The notes under the pieces were generated by a model that saw only the letters and a list, made by a program, of their open reading frames with translations, ran no database searches and was not told where the DNA came from. The position numbers were made by a program, and so were the translations under genes. This document shows, piece by piece, positions 43,585-51,777 of a stretch of 64,000 nt of DNA. Source of the stretch: Parasulfuritortus sp049322515 (lineage in GTDB: Bacteria > Pseudomonadota > Gammaproteobacteria > Burkholderiales > Thiobacillaceae); NCBI GenBank assembly GCA_049322515.1, contig JBMOQW010000029.1, positions 124,001-188,000 of the forward strand, in the 5' to 3' direction. The stretch's first letter is position 1. The number at the start of each line of letters is the position of its first letter.

Positions 43585-44654
43585 AGGCGCGCCTCGCGAT
43601 CCTCGGCATCGTCTTGTGCGCCGGAAGTGCATGGGCCGGAGAGTGTTGGGTCACGACTTCGGGGAATCGTGACACCGGTTTCGGCGACGCCCTCACCGCC
43701 AAACGGCATGCCGGAATCCTGGCGACACTCCGCCAGGCGGATGCTGCACTGAAAGCAGATGCCACCCTCAACGCCCTCCCCCGGGTTCGTTACCAGACGC
43801 ACCTCTATATCGGAACACGCCAACACCTGGGCGCTCCCAAGACCGGCAGGGCCACAGTCCACCTGCATGGGCCAGAGGCATGGGCCGGCCGATGCGGACT
43901 GAAACCCTGGGCCGACACGGTCCATTTCATGGCCCTGGAAGTCGCACTCAACGACCTCACAGGCTTGGGCGTGCAAAGCGCGTCAGGGAACGACCCGCTG
44001 GACACCCGCTTCTTTTACGCGCCAAGTCAGGTCGGCAAGCGCCAAGGCACCCCGATCTACGAGAACGACGCTGGCAACCGGATATTGGTCATCACGCACG
44101 GCAATCTGCCCCCCTTCGTGCCGGTCACCGTGGGCGAATACCTGGACACCTGGCAGGCGCGACTGAAGCGCGAACGGGACGAGGTCCGGGACACGCTGAG
44201 CTCGGTGACCAACAACCCGGACTGGGCGGCCTATGTCGCCGAATTGCGAAAAACCGATCCCAAAACTGCGGCTGAGTTGCGGCAGACCATGGCCGAGACC
44301 GCCCGCCTGGCCCAGCAGGGCGACCCGCATGACCACGAGGAATGGCGCGAACTCCAGCGCTTGAGAGGGGCGCTGACCCAGGCAGAACTGATGCAGCCGG
44401 TTTACCTGAATGCCGAAGCCCTGGACCGACACCGATTTGCCTACGCCCGACCGGATGCGCCTGGCGCAACTGCGCTGGTCAAGCTCAATCCGGGCCTGTG
44501 GGCGGGCACGCCGGGCGATTCCGAAGTGCACACGGTGAGCCTCCAGATGCTGGTCCAGGATGGCAACCGTGCCCGGACGTCCGGGGCTGATCGCTGGCTG
44601 GAACGGGTCGACCTGAAGCCCTACCGGGCATTACTGCGAGGAACGAAAGGATGA
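43581..44654 (+). CDS. secreted protein of unknown function
   Basis: 357 residues. Signal peptide MKARLAILGIVLCAGSAWA (1-19), then GECWVTTSGNRDTGFGD. The central region has many charged helices (ERDEVRDTLSSVTNNPDWAAYVAELRKTDPKTAAELRQTM) and the rest is mixed. Not recognised as any family. Few Cys, no lipobox, no membrane helix after the signal; so it is probably periplasmic or secreted. It is coupled to the small protein upstream and to the OmpA-like gene downstream by 4-base overlaps, so the three are made together. Confidence 0.7.
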   Translation: MKARLAILGIVLCAGSAWAGECWVTTSGNRDTGFGDALTAKRHAGILATLRQADAALKADATLNALPRVRYQTHLYIGTRQHLGAPKTGRATVHLHGPEAWAGRCGLKPWADTVHFMALEVALNDLTGLGVQSASGNDPLDTRFFYAPSQVGKRQGTPIYENDAGNRILVITHGNLPPFVPVTVGEYLDTWQARLKRERDEVRDTLSSVTNNPDWAAYVAELRKTDPKTAAELRQTMAETARLAQQGDPHDHEEWRELQRLRGALTQAELMQPVYLNAEALDRHRFAYARPDAPGATALVKLNPGLWAGTPGDSEVHTVSLQMLVQDGNRARTSGADRWLERVDLKPYRALLRGTKG

Positions 44655-45559
44655 AATCCGGATGGCTATTGATGGGCCTGTGGCTGGCGACCTTTGCCCA
44701 GGCGGGCACGCTCCCCAACCTGCTGGTTCAGGAGAGTGGCGCCAGGGTGGCCGGCTTCAGTTCTGCCACCGGCGGCGCCGACGTGGATCAACTCCTGCCT
44801 CCCCGAGCGCTGCTGGAAAAGTCGGGGGTGGACCTGAATGACTTCGTATGGTGCACCGCCGACAACGCGCCTTTCCCCCACTGGGTGCTGTTCGAATTCA
44901 AGCGCCCTCACTGGCTGACCACCCTGGTGTTCAACAACGCCCTCAACGATGAAATGGCTTACCCCGGAATCGCCGCGAAGCAGGTCGAGGTGTGGGTGAG
45001 CCAGGACGCCAAGGACGCGCTGCGCAAGATCGCTGCCTTCCGGCTCGAACGCAACAAGAACGGCCAGTCCGTACGCATCGATCCGGTCGAGGTGCGCTGG
45101 CTCAAGTTCGTGATTACCGAAAACTGGGGCAACCCGACCTGGACCGAATTGGCTGCCTTCGCCGCCTACGACGACGGCGCCCGCCCCACCCGCCTTGCCG
45201 CTGAGCTGAATGAACGGGGCAAGATCGACCTGTACGGCCTCTATTTCGATTTCGCCAGCGCCACCCTGCGCAGCGAAAGCCGACCGACGCTCGAAGAGAT
45301 CGTGCGCTTCCAAAAAGCCAACCCGGGCCGAAATCTGACCGTGGAAGGGCATACCGACAACGTCGGTTCTGCACGCTTCAACGCGGACCTCTCCCTCAAG
45401 CGCGCCCGGGCAGTTATCGCCGAACTCGGTCGTATGGGCGCAGACACGACTGCATTCAAGGCCGTCGGGCGTGGCGACCGGGAACCGGTGGCCGACAACG
45501 GCAACGAAGGCGGCCGCGCCAAGAACCGCCGGGTCACCCTGCGCTTGCCGTCGCCATGA
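44651..45559 (+). CDS. OmpA-like protein with discoidin-like N-terminal domain
   Basis: 302 residues. Signal peptide about 1-18 (ending AQA). Residues 20-175 resemble a beta-sandwich F5/8-type (discoidin-like) domain: WVLFEFKRPHWLTTLVFNNAL, QVEVWVSQDAKDALRKIAAF, RWLKFVITENWGNPTWTELAAFAAY. The C-terminal 100 residues are an OmpA peptidoglycan-binding domain: IDLYGLYFDFASATLRSESRPTL, LTVEGHTDNVGS, LSLKRARAVIAEL, NRRVTLRL. It should bind the cell wall on one side and a glycan or surface ligand on the other. The ATG overlaps the previous stop. Confidence 0.85.
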   Translation: MKSGWLLMGLWLATFAQAGTLPNLLVQESGARVAGFSSATGGADVDQLLPPRALLEKSGVDLNDFVWCTADNAPFPHWVLFEFKRPHWLTTLVFNNALNDEMAYPGIAAKQVEVWVSQDAKDALRKIAAFRLERNKNGQSVRIDPVEVRWLKFVITENWGNPTWTELAAFAAYDDGARPTRLAAELNERGKIDLYGLYFDFASATLRSESRPTLEEIVRFQKANPGRNLTVEGHTDNVGSARFNADLSLKRARAVIAELGRMGADTTAFKAVGRGDREPVADNGNEGGRAKNRRVTLRLPSP

Positions 45560-45612
45560 GCGGCAGGGTCCGACCCGACCAAGCCATTCGCAAACCAGCA
45601 AGAAGGAACCTC

Positions 45613-46980
45613 ATGAAATTCCCACAGCACGCATTCCTTGCCTGGGGCCTGGTGACCCTGCTGCTGTTTCAGGCCGGCTGCAACGGCCACGATGAAACTG
45701 GCAGCAACGGCGACGAGGGGTCACCACCGCCATCCACTGCAACCCCCTCTCCGACTGCGGTGGGCACGCCGGATGGTGCGGCCGTCAGTGCGGTCATCGG
45801 CATTGCCGGCGGTAGCCTCGCCACCCCGGATGGCCGCGTCAGTCTGACCATCCCGCCCAATGCCCTGGAGCAGCTGACCACAATCACCCTGCAGCCGATC
45901 ACCAACCATGCCCACGGAGGCCAGGGCCGTGCCTACCGGCTGACACCCGAGGGACTACAATTCCAAATGCCGGCCAAGCTGTCGTTCAGCTACACGGACG
46001 AAGAGCTTGGTGGCACTTCCCCCCAGGTCCTGGGCATCGCCTTCCAGCGCGCGGACGGCGTGTGGCAGTGGGCCGAAGGCCCCGTCGTGGACACGACGGC
46101 CAGAACCGTCACTGTCGAAACCCACCATTTCAGCGACTGGTCCAAGGTATGGGGCACCCAGATCCTGCCTCACACCGCCACCGTCAAGGTGGCTGATTTC
46201 ATCACACTTAAGATCGTCAGCTGCTTCAATGAAGTGACCGAGGCAGGCGGCAAAGTCGTGCTTGGCTTTGAATGTGGAGACGCGGTGCGGCCGGTCTATG
46301 ACCTGCGGCAGTGGTCGGTCAACGGGGCACGTGGTGGCAATTCCGGCGTAGGCACCATCACGCCGACCGACGATCGTCCGACGGCGACCTACGCCGCGCC
46401 CGCCACCAAGCCAAGCCCCACGACCGTCGCCGTCAGTGCCCGGCTCATGCCGGAAGACGTCCTGCTCGTGGCGAATATCACTGTCACCGAACCCACTGGC
46501 GCCTACCGGGGCTCGGCCCAATTCGCAGGCAGCCTGGCCAGCGGGGTGTACGAGGTCCTTTGGCAGAAGACCGGGGAAACCGATGGGGTGAGCCACTATG
46601 CCCCCAGCGGTAGCGTCAGTGGCACGACCCACGTGCCGGGCTGCCAGAACAAGGAATTCGCCTATGGCATCAGTGCCGCCGGCAGCATCGACATCGAAGA
46701 CGTCGTCATGTATGTCTATCCGGAAACTCATCTCCAACGTCCGAGCCAGCTGTTCTTCTCGCTTGTTGGCCAGGGCAACGACATCGAGCTTGAATGCCCT
46801 TGGGGCAACATCACCCTGGATGCCGAGTCGCTCACCAAGATCAACATTGGCGAGCGACACGCGGCAGGTAGCTGCGCTGCTGCGCCACCGACCTACAGCG
46901 ACAGGAACACGCTGACCGGCACCTATGCCTGTCCGCCCTTCCTGGAAAACGCGTCCTGGAGCTTCACCGCGCAAGAATGA
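45613..46980 (+). CDS. lipoprotein with ZU5-like domain, unknown function
   Basis: 455 residues. The signal sequence ends in the lipobox LLLFQAGCNGHDETG (Cys about 22). A Ser/Thr/Pro-rich linker follows, then a ZU5-like beta domain (GIAGGSLATPDGRVSLTIPPNALEQLTTITLQPI ... VETHHFSDW), characterised by GG-x-L-x5-DG and I-P-P-x-A-L. Later parts are beta-rich and contain several Cys that could form disulfides (CFNEV, CGDAV, CQNKE, CPWGN, CAAAP, CPPF). No recognised family for the C-terminal part. The start is the ATG at 45613. Gap of 53 bases after the OmpA-like gene; probably the same operon. Confidence 0.72.
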   Translation: MKFPQHAFLAWGLVTLLLFQAGCNGHDETGSNGDEGSPPPSTATPSPTAVGTPDGAAVSAVIGIAGGSLATPDGRVSLTIPPNALEQLTTITLQPITNHAHGGQGRAYRLTPEGLQFQMPAKLSFSYTDEELGGTSPQVLGIAFQRADGVWQWAEGPVVDTTARTVTVETHHFSDWSKVWGTQILPHTATVKVADFITLKIVSCFNEVTEAGGKVVLGFECGDAVRPVYDLRQWSVNGARGGNSGVGTITPTDDRPTATYAAPATKPSPTTVAVSARLMPEDVLLVANITVTEPTGAYRGSAQFAGSLASGVYEVLWQKTGETDGVSHYAPSGSVSGTTHVPGCQNKEFAYGISAAGSIDIEDVVMYVYPETHLQRPSQLFFSLVGQGNDIELECPWGNITLDAESLTKINIGERHAAGSCAAAPPTYSDRNTLTGTYACPPFLENASWSFTAQE

Positions 46981-47085
46981 GACATCGCGGTTTCGTCACC
47001 GTCGTGCGTGGACGCGCCAGCGCGTAGCGGAAGACGGCATCAAAAATGTAGTGGCCGCACGCACCGAACGGCCAAGGAGAACCGC

Positions 47086-47454
47086 ATGAGCAAGACCTTC
47101 ACCCGATACTGGAACCCGCTCGACCCGGCCAGCGAAGGGTTCTGGACAGTAATACCGGGACTGGAGGGGATGGCCGAGGACATCACCCTGAGCCGCGACG
47201 AAGAAACCGGGGAGTACACGCGTCTGACCCGCTTTCTGCCCGGCGCTGACACTCGCCGGTTCGGCGCCAAGTACCACGACTACCCCGAAGAGGTGTTCAT
47301 CGTCAGCGGACGCCTGTACGACCACGCCTTCGGTCTATGGCTGGAGACCGGCCACTACGCCAGCCGGCCACCCGGTGAAGCGCACGGCCCGTTCACCACC
47401 GACACCGGCTGTGTCGTCCTGGAAGTCTCGTTCCCCCGCCGCAAGGCGATCTGA
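47086..47454 (+). CDS. cupin domain protein, ChrR-type cupin
   Basis: 122 residues. A single cupin beta-barrel: LTRFLPGADTRRFGAKYHDYPEEVFIVSGRLYDHAFGLW and GHYASRPPGEAHGPFTTDTGCVVLEVSF. The His/Glu residues (H..., E in YPEEVFIVSG, and H in EAHGPF) would bind a metal. It resembles the ChrR/cupin-7 family that occurs as sensory domains of anti-sigma factors or as free cupins. It is not next to an ECF sigma gene. The start is the ATG at 47086 after an AAGGAGA SD. Confidence 0.75.
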   Translation: MSKTFTRYWNPLDPASEGFWTVIPGLEGMAEDITLSRDEETGEYTRLTRFLPGADTRRFGAKYHDYPEEVFIVSGRLYDHAFGLWLETGHYASRPPGEAHGPFTTDTGCVVLEVSFPRRKAI

Positions 47455-47570
47455 ATCATCCGCAGTGCCCCCCTCATAAAACCAAGCAATACATCGTCAA
47501 CGGGCCAGTCGATGCCATCACCGGGGCGCCCCAGTCGCCCTTGCGCCTCAGTTTTCGGCAGACGCCAGCC

Positions 47571-47603
47571 TCATGACCAATCCCTGACCGGGTCCTGACG
47601 ACT
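47571..47603 (+). promoter_or_regulatory. three tandem 11-bp direct repeats, activator site
   Basis: TCATGACCAAT, CCCTGACCGGG, TCCTGACGACT with no gap. Same unit length, order and sequence class as the site at 43285-43317; the first and third repeats differ there by one base each. It ends 16 bases before GGATAA (47619-47624). It lies in the 231-base spacer between the cupin and cytochrome genes, 83 bases before the cytochrome start. Confidence 0.7.
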
Positions 47604-47685
47604 TCTGGCAGCCCCCCCGGATAAGGTACGTCCTGCCAGGCCGGCCTCGACAGCCCCCCGCAATGCCATCCACTAGGAGCCCATC

Positions 47686-48183
47686 ATGAACGCTATCCTC
47701 AAAATTGGACTACCCCTCATATTCACGTCCCTTGCCGCCAGCCATGAGGCCACCGCGGCCGATGCAGCCAAGCGAACCCCCGAGGCGCTGGGTCGCCACC
47801 TGATCTTGATTGCGGGCTGCAACGATTGCCATACGGTGGGCTACGCCGAAGCCAGCGGACGGATTCCAGACGAACGCTGGCTGACCGGATCGGCCGTCGG
47901 CTTCAGTGGCCCATGGGGCACGACCTATCCGAGCAATCTCCGTCTCACGGTGCGCGCCTATTCCGAGCAGGACTGGATTGCGCATGCCCGTTCAGCCATG
48001 CGCCCCCCGATGCCGTCCCCCAGCCTGGTGGCGATGACCGACGACGAACTACGCGCAATCTACCGCTTCATCCGGCGCCTCGGCCCGGCAGGCAGCCCTG
48101 CACCCGCTTACGTCCAGCCCGGTGACAAGGTCACGACGCCCAGCTACGACTTCGTGCCCAGGGGGCCAGCCGGCCAACCGTGA
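47686..48183 (+). CDS. exported monohaem cytochrome c
   Basis: 165 residues. Signal peptide about 1-25 (ending ATAA). One haem c site C45-N-D-C48-H49. Class I-like layout with candidate axial Met in MRPPMPSPSLVAM (about 106-118) and a C-terminal helix DDELRAIYRFIRRLG. A Pro-rich tail follows. It should work as a periplasmic electron carrier or the haem subunit of an exported oxidoreductase. It has its own promoter with the triple 11-bp site. Confidence 0.85.
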   Translation: MNAILKIGLPLIFTSLAASHEATAADAAKRTPEALGRHLILIAGCNDCHTVGYAEASGRIPDERWLTGSAVGFSGPWGTTYPSNLRLTVRAYSEQDWIAHARSAMRPPMPSPSLVAMTDDELRAIYRFIRRLGPAGSPAPAYVQPGDKVTTPSYDFVPRGPAGQP

Positions 48184-48253
48184 GGCTCATCAGCATCACG
48201 CGGAAATTTTGGCCAACCCGATGGGGCAACAGCGCAAATGACAGCAATTCGCA

Positions 48254-49033
48254 TCAACACCGGAATCCGGCTGCCGAAACCGTGTTGTACTGCTTCATCC
48301 GCGCTACGAAGACCGGCATCTCCAAGCCCAGCGCCGACTCCAGGCGCCGCGCGGCTTCGTCCAGCCGGGCAAAGCCGACATGCGGCAGGGGGGGCGCAAA
48401 GGCGAACAACTGGATGTTGCCCTTCTTTTCCGCCGGCAGGATCAGGGTGTGGTCATCGAAAGCCCGCGCGACGCGGTCGAAATAGAGGTCGAAGAAGCGG
48501 TCCGAGCCCCACAGGTTGAACACCGCGACACCGCCGGGGGCCAGCGCCCGGCGGCAGGCGGCGTAGAAATCCGGCGAAGCCAGGTCCTCGACGATGCGAT
48601 GGGCGTCATAGCCATCGACCAGCAGGACATCGAGGCACTCCAACTGGGACCGGACAAATGCGGCACCATCGCCGACCAGGGTCTCCAGGCGGGCGTCGTT
48701 GTCGGGCATCAGGAAGTAAGCCCGGGCCGCCGCGACCACATCGGGATTGATCTCGACCGCCGTCAGCCGGCTCGCCGTCAGGTACCGATGGATGAACTTG
48801 GCGATTGACCCGCCGCCCAGTCCGATCAAGCCGATCTCGCGCGGCCTCTCGTTGAACAGCAAGAAGCCCATCATGGCCCGGGTATATTCCAGCTCCAGGG
48901 CAAAAGGATCCTTGATCCGCATGGCGCTCTGGATGGCCGGTCCGCCCAGGTGCAGATAGCGGACGCCCTTTTTCTCGCTGATCTCGACCGGATCGTGCTC
49001 AGAAGGTTGCCGGTGCCTGCCGAAGGGACGCAT
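48254..49033 (-). CDS. spermidine synthase-like methyltransferase-fold protein
   Basis: 259 residues. The core has the SAM-type Rossmann motif IGLIGLGGGSIAKFIHRYL (spermidine-synthase-like GGG-S), VEINPDVVAAARAYF (acidic E after beta-2), DGAAFV and LLVDGYDAHRIVEDL. The N-terminal strand domain is short. These fit polyamine aminopropyltransferase-like proteins; the true substrate is not certain because the family includes proteins of unknown role. It is divergent from proS with a 40-base gap. Confidence 0.78.
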   Translation of the reverse strand: MRPFGRHRQPSEHDPVEISEKKGVRYLHLGGPAIQSAMRIKDPFALELEYTRAMMGFLLFNERPREIGLIGLGGGSIAKFIHRYLTASRLTAVEINPDVVAAARAYFLMPDNDARLETLVGDGAAFVRSQLECLDVLLVDGYDAHRIVEDLASPDFYAACRRALAPGGVAVFNLWGSDRFFDLYFDRVARAFDDHTLILPAEKKGNIQLFAFAPPLPHVGFARLDEAARRLESALGLEMPVFVARMKQYNTVSAAGFRC

Positions 49034-49073
49034 TGGGTAGAATTCGACTTTTGCTCATCTCGACAAGCCTACC

Positions 49074-50798
49074 ATGCGCACCTCCCGATTCTTCCTCTCC
49101 ACCAGCAAGGAAGCCCCCGCCGAAGCCGAACTGCTCTCGCACAAGCTGATGCTGCGCGCCGGCCTGATCAAGCGCCTGGGCTCCGGCCTGTACACCTGGA
49201 TGCCGCTCGGCCTGCGCATCCTGCGCAAGGTGGAAGCCATCGTGCGCGAGGAGATGAACCGTGCCGGCGCCATCGAATTGCTCATGCCGGCGGTGATCCC
49301 GGCCGAGTTGTGGCAGGAATCGGGCCGCTGGGACGTGTTCGGGCCGCAGATGCTGAAGATCAAGGACCGCCACCAACGTGACTTCCTGTTTGGCCCCACC
49401 CACGAGGAAGTGATCACCGACCTGGCGCGCAAGGAACTGAAGAGTTACAAGCAGCTGCCAGTCAACTTCTATCAAGTGCAAACCAAGTTCCGCGATGAGA
49501 TCCGGCCCCGCTTCGGCGTGATGCGGGCGCGCGAATTCCTGATGAAGGACGCCTACTCCTTCCACCTCACCGAGGAGAGCCTGGACGAGACCTACCGCGT
49601 CATGCACGCCGCCTATTCGCGCATCTTCACCCGCCTGGGCCTGAAGTTCCGCGCCGTGGCCGCGGACACTGGCGCCATCGGCGGTTCCGGTTCGCATGAA
49701 TTCCACGTCCTGGCCGACTCCGGCGAGGATGCCATCGCCTTCTGCCCCGCTTCCGACTACGCCGCCAACGTCGAGATGGCCGAGGGCCTGGCCCCGGACA
49801 CGCCACGCCCGGCCGCCACCGAGACGATGCGTGATGTCGAGACGCCCAGGCAGACCACCTGCGAGGATGTCGCCGCCCTGCTCGGCATCCCGCTGCAAAG
49901 GACCGTCAAGCTAATCGCCGTCGTGGCGGCCGACACGCTCCAGGTCCTGCTGATCCGGGGCGATCACAGCCTGAACGAGGTCAAGACCGGCAAGATCGAC
50001 GGCCTGGCCGATTTCCGCTTCGCCACCGACGAGGAAATTCGCGCCGCCTTCCACTGCCCGCCAGGCTTCCTCGGCCCGGTCGGCCTCGATCGTTCGCACA
50101 TCCGGGTCATCGCCGACCGCACCGTGGCGACCATGGCCGATTTCGTCTGCGGCGCCAACAAGCCCAAGTTCCACACCGCCGGGGTCAACTGGGGCCGCGA
50201 CCTGCCCGAGCCGGACCTGGTCGCCGACATTCGCAACGTCATCCCGGGTGATCCCAGCCCGGATGGCCAAGGGGTGCTCGACCTCTGCCGCGGCATCGAG
50301 GTGGGCCACATCTTCAAGCTGGGCACCAAGTATTCCGAGGCGCTCGGCGCCACGGTGCTCGATGAACAAGGCCAGTCACGCACCGTGATCATGGGCTGCT
50401 ATGGCATTGGCGTGTCGCGCATCGTCGGCGCCGCCATCGAACAGGGCAACGACGCGCGCGGCATCGTCTTCCCGCAGGCCATCGCGCCGTTTGAACTGGC
50501 CATCGTGCCGCTCGGCTATGGCCGCAACGCCCAGGTCAAGGAAACCGCCGACGCGCTCTACCATGAATTGATCTCAGCCGGCATCGACGTGGTCCTCGAC
50601 GACCGCGACGAACGCCCCGGCGTGATGTTCGCCGACATGGAACTGATCGGTGTCGCACACCGTCTAGTGGTGAGCGAGCGCGGCCTCAAGGAAGGCCAGC
50701 TCGAATACCAGGCCCGTACCGACGCCGAGGCAAGCAAGATCGCCCAGGCCGACGTGGTCTCCTTCCTGAAGGAACGCATCACCGCATGTCGAAGTTGA
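49074..50798 (+). CDS. proS: prolyl-tRNA synthetase
   Basis: 574 residues, bacterial type with an INS editing domain. MRTSRFFLSTSKEAPAEAELLSHKLMLRAGLIKRLGSGLYTWMPLGLRIL start; class II motif 2 PVNFYQVQTKFRDEIRPRFGVMRAREFLMKDAYSFH; motif 3 GCYGIGVSRIVGAAIEQ. The INS domain (about 220-380) deacylates Ala-tRNAPro. Followed by the lytic transglycosylase with a 13-base overlap. Confidence 0.97.
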   Translation: MRTSRFFLSTSKEAPAEAELLSHKLMLRAGLIKRLGSGLYTWMPLGLRILRKVEAIVREEMNRAGAIELLMPAVIPAELWQESGRWDVFGPQMLKIKDRHQRDFLFGPTHEEVITDLARKELKSYKQLPVNFYQVQTKFRDEIRPRFGVMRAREFLMKDAYSFHLTEESLDETYRVMHAAYSRIFTRLGLKFRAVAADTGAIGGSGSHEFHVLADSGEDAIAFCPASDYAANVEMAEGLAPDTPRPAATETMRDVETPRQTTCEDVAALLGIPLQRTVKLIAVVAADTLQVLLIRGDHSLNEVKTGKIDGLADFRFATDEEIRAAFHCPPGFLGPVGLDRSHIRVIADRTVATMADFVCGANKPKFHTAGVNWGRDLPEPDLVADIRNVIPGDPSPDGQGVLDLCRGIEVGHIFKLGTKYSEALGATVLDEQGQSRTVIMGCYGIGVSRIVGAAIEQGNDARGIVFPQAIAPFELAIVPLGYGRNAQVKETADALYHELISAGIDVVLDDRDERPGVMFADMELIGVAHRLVVSERGLKEGQLEYQARTDAEASKIAQADVVSFLKERITACRS

Positions 50799-51415
50799 AA
50801 CCCCTGCTGATCTGGCTCCTGCTGTCCTGCACCGGTCCGGCGCTGGCGGGCGCGCAGAAATATGAGCCGCTGTCGGCCAGTGTCCAGGCCAGTCTGTCCA
50901 AGGCGATCGCCGATCGCGCGGTCGACGACCGCCTGCTCGACCGTCATGTCGACAAGGCCTGGGTGGCCGAGATGTCACGCCGCCTGGCGCGCAAGCTGCC
51001 CGACGCCGATTACCGGGAAGACCTGCTCAACACCGTCTATTACGAGGCCACTCGGGCCGGCCTGGAGCCGGATCTGGTGATGGGCCTGATGGAGGTCGAG
51101 AGCGGCTTCCGCAAATATGCCGTGTCGAGCGCCGGTGCCCAGGGCTTCATGCAGGTGATGCCGTTCTGGGTCGATCTGATCGGCACCCAGGAGCACAACC
51201 TGTTCCACATGCGCACCAACCTCCGCTTCGGCTGCACCATCCTGCGCCACTACCTGGATATCGAGAAGGGCGACCTGTTCCGGGCCCTGGGCCGCTACAA
51301 CGGCAGCCTGGGCCGCGCCGAATACCCGAACCTGGTGCATGCGGCCTGGAAGAAGCGCTGGTCCTTCGAGGCCCCCGCCCGAGCCCCGGAACGCCGGATC
51401 AGCGCAAGCAATTGA
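50786..51415 (+). CDS. exported lytic transglycosylase (SLT domain)
   Basis: 209 residues. Signal peptide MSKLKPLLIWLLLSCTGPALA. The SLT/goose-lysozyme-like core is LVMGLMEVESGFRKYAVSSAGAQGFMQVMPFWVDLIG, with the catalytic Glu in ME-V-E-S and the QGFMQVMP motif, then ILRHYLDIEKGDLFRALGRYNGS. It cuts peptidoglycan. It overlaps proS by 13 bases, which suggests cotranscription. Confidence 0.9.
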   Translation: MSKLKPLLIWLLLSCTGPALAGAQKYEPLSASVQASLSKAIADRAVDDRLLDRHVDKAWVAEMSRRLARKLPDADYREDLLNTVYYEATRAGLEPDLVMGLMEVESGFRKYAVSSAGAQGFMQVMPFWVDLIGTQEHNLFHMRTNLRFGCTILRHYLDIEKGDLFRALGRYNGSLGRAEYPNLVHAAWKKRWSFEAPARAPERRISASN

Positions 51416-51416
51416 T

Positions 51417-51443
51417 CGGCGGATGAAATTTCCTGGTCCGCCG
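51417..51443. terminator. hairpin after the transglycosylase gene
   Basis: CGGCGGA, 13-base loop, TCCGCCG. Starts one base after the stop. No T-run, so weak as a terminator; might be incidental. Confidence 0.3.
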
Positions 51444-51444
51444 C

Positions 51445-51473
51445 TTGCCCATGGTCCGGATTCCATGGATAAT
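51445..51473 (+). promoter_or_regulatory. rpmE promoter candidate
   Basis: TTGCCC, exactly 17 bases, GATAAT, 38 bases upstream of the rpmE start. Good sigma-70 geometry, one of the clearest in the window. Confidence 0.6.
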
Positions 51474-51510
51474 GCGCGGCTTTTCCGGCTTGTTTTGAAG
51501 CGAGTGCGCC

Positions 51511-51717
51511 ATGAAATCCGCCATTCACCCCAACTACACTGAAATCAACGTGACCTGCGGTTGCGGCAACACGTTCAAGACCCGCTCCACCATGGGCAAG
51601 GATCTGCACGTCGAAGTCTGCGCCGAGTGCCATCCCTTCTACACCGGCAAGCAGAAGATCGTCGACACCGCCGGCCGCGTCGAGAAGTTCCGCCAGAAGT
51701 ACGGCATGAAGAAGTAA
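51511..51717 (+). CDS. rpmE: ribosomal protein bL31 (zinc-binding type)
   Basis: 68 residues. Zinc ligands C16-x-C18 and C37-x2-C40 (CGCG...CAECHPFYTGKQK) mark the C+ form that holds zinc. It ends in basic residues. It has its own promoter and terminator, so it is monocistronic. Confidence 0.97.
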   Translation: MKSAIHPNYTEINVTCGCGNTFKTRSTMGKDLHVEVCAECHPFYTGKQKIVDTAGRVEKFRQKYGMKK

Positions 51718-51736
51718 TCCTTCCCTGTGGGTCGAT

Positions 51737-51763
51737 AAAAGGCAGCGTTTCGCTGCCTTTTTT
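51737..51763 (+). terminator. Rho-independent terminator after rpmE
   Basis: AAAA, stem GGCAGCG, loop TTT, CGCTGCC, then six T. 20 bases after the rpmE stop and 15 before the next gene. Confidence 0.92.
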
Positions 51764-51777
51764 GTTTCAATGCCGCC

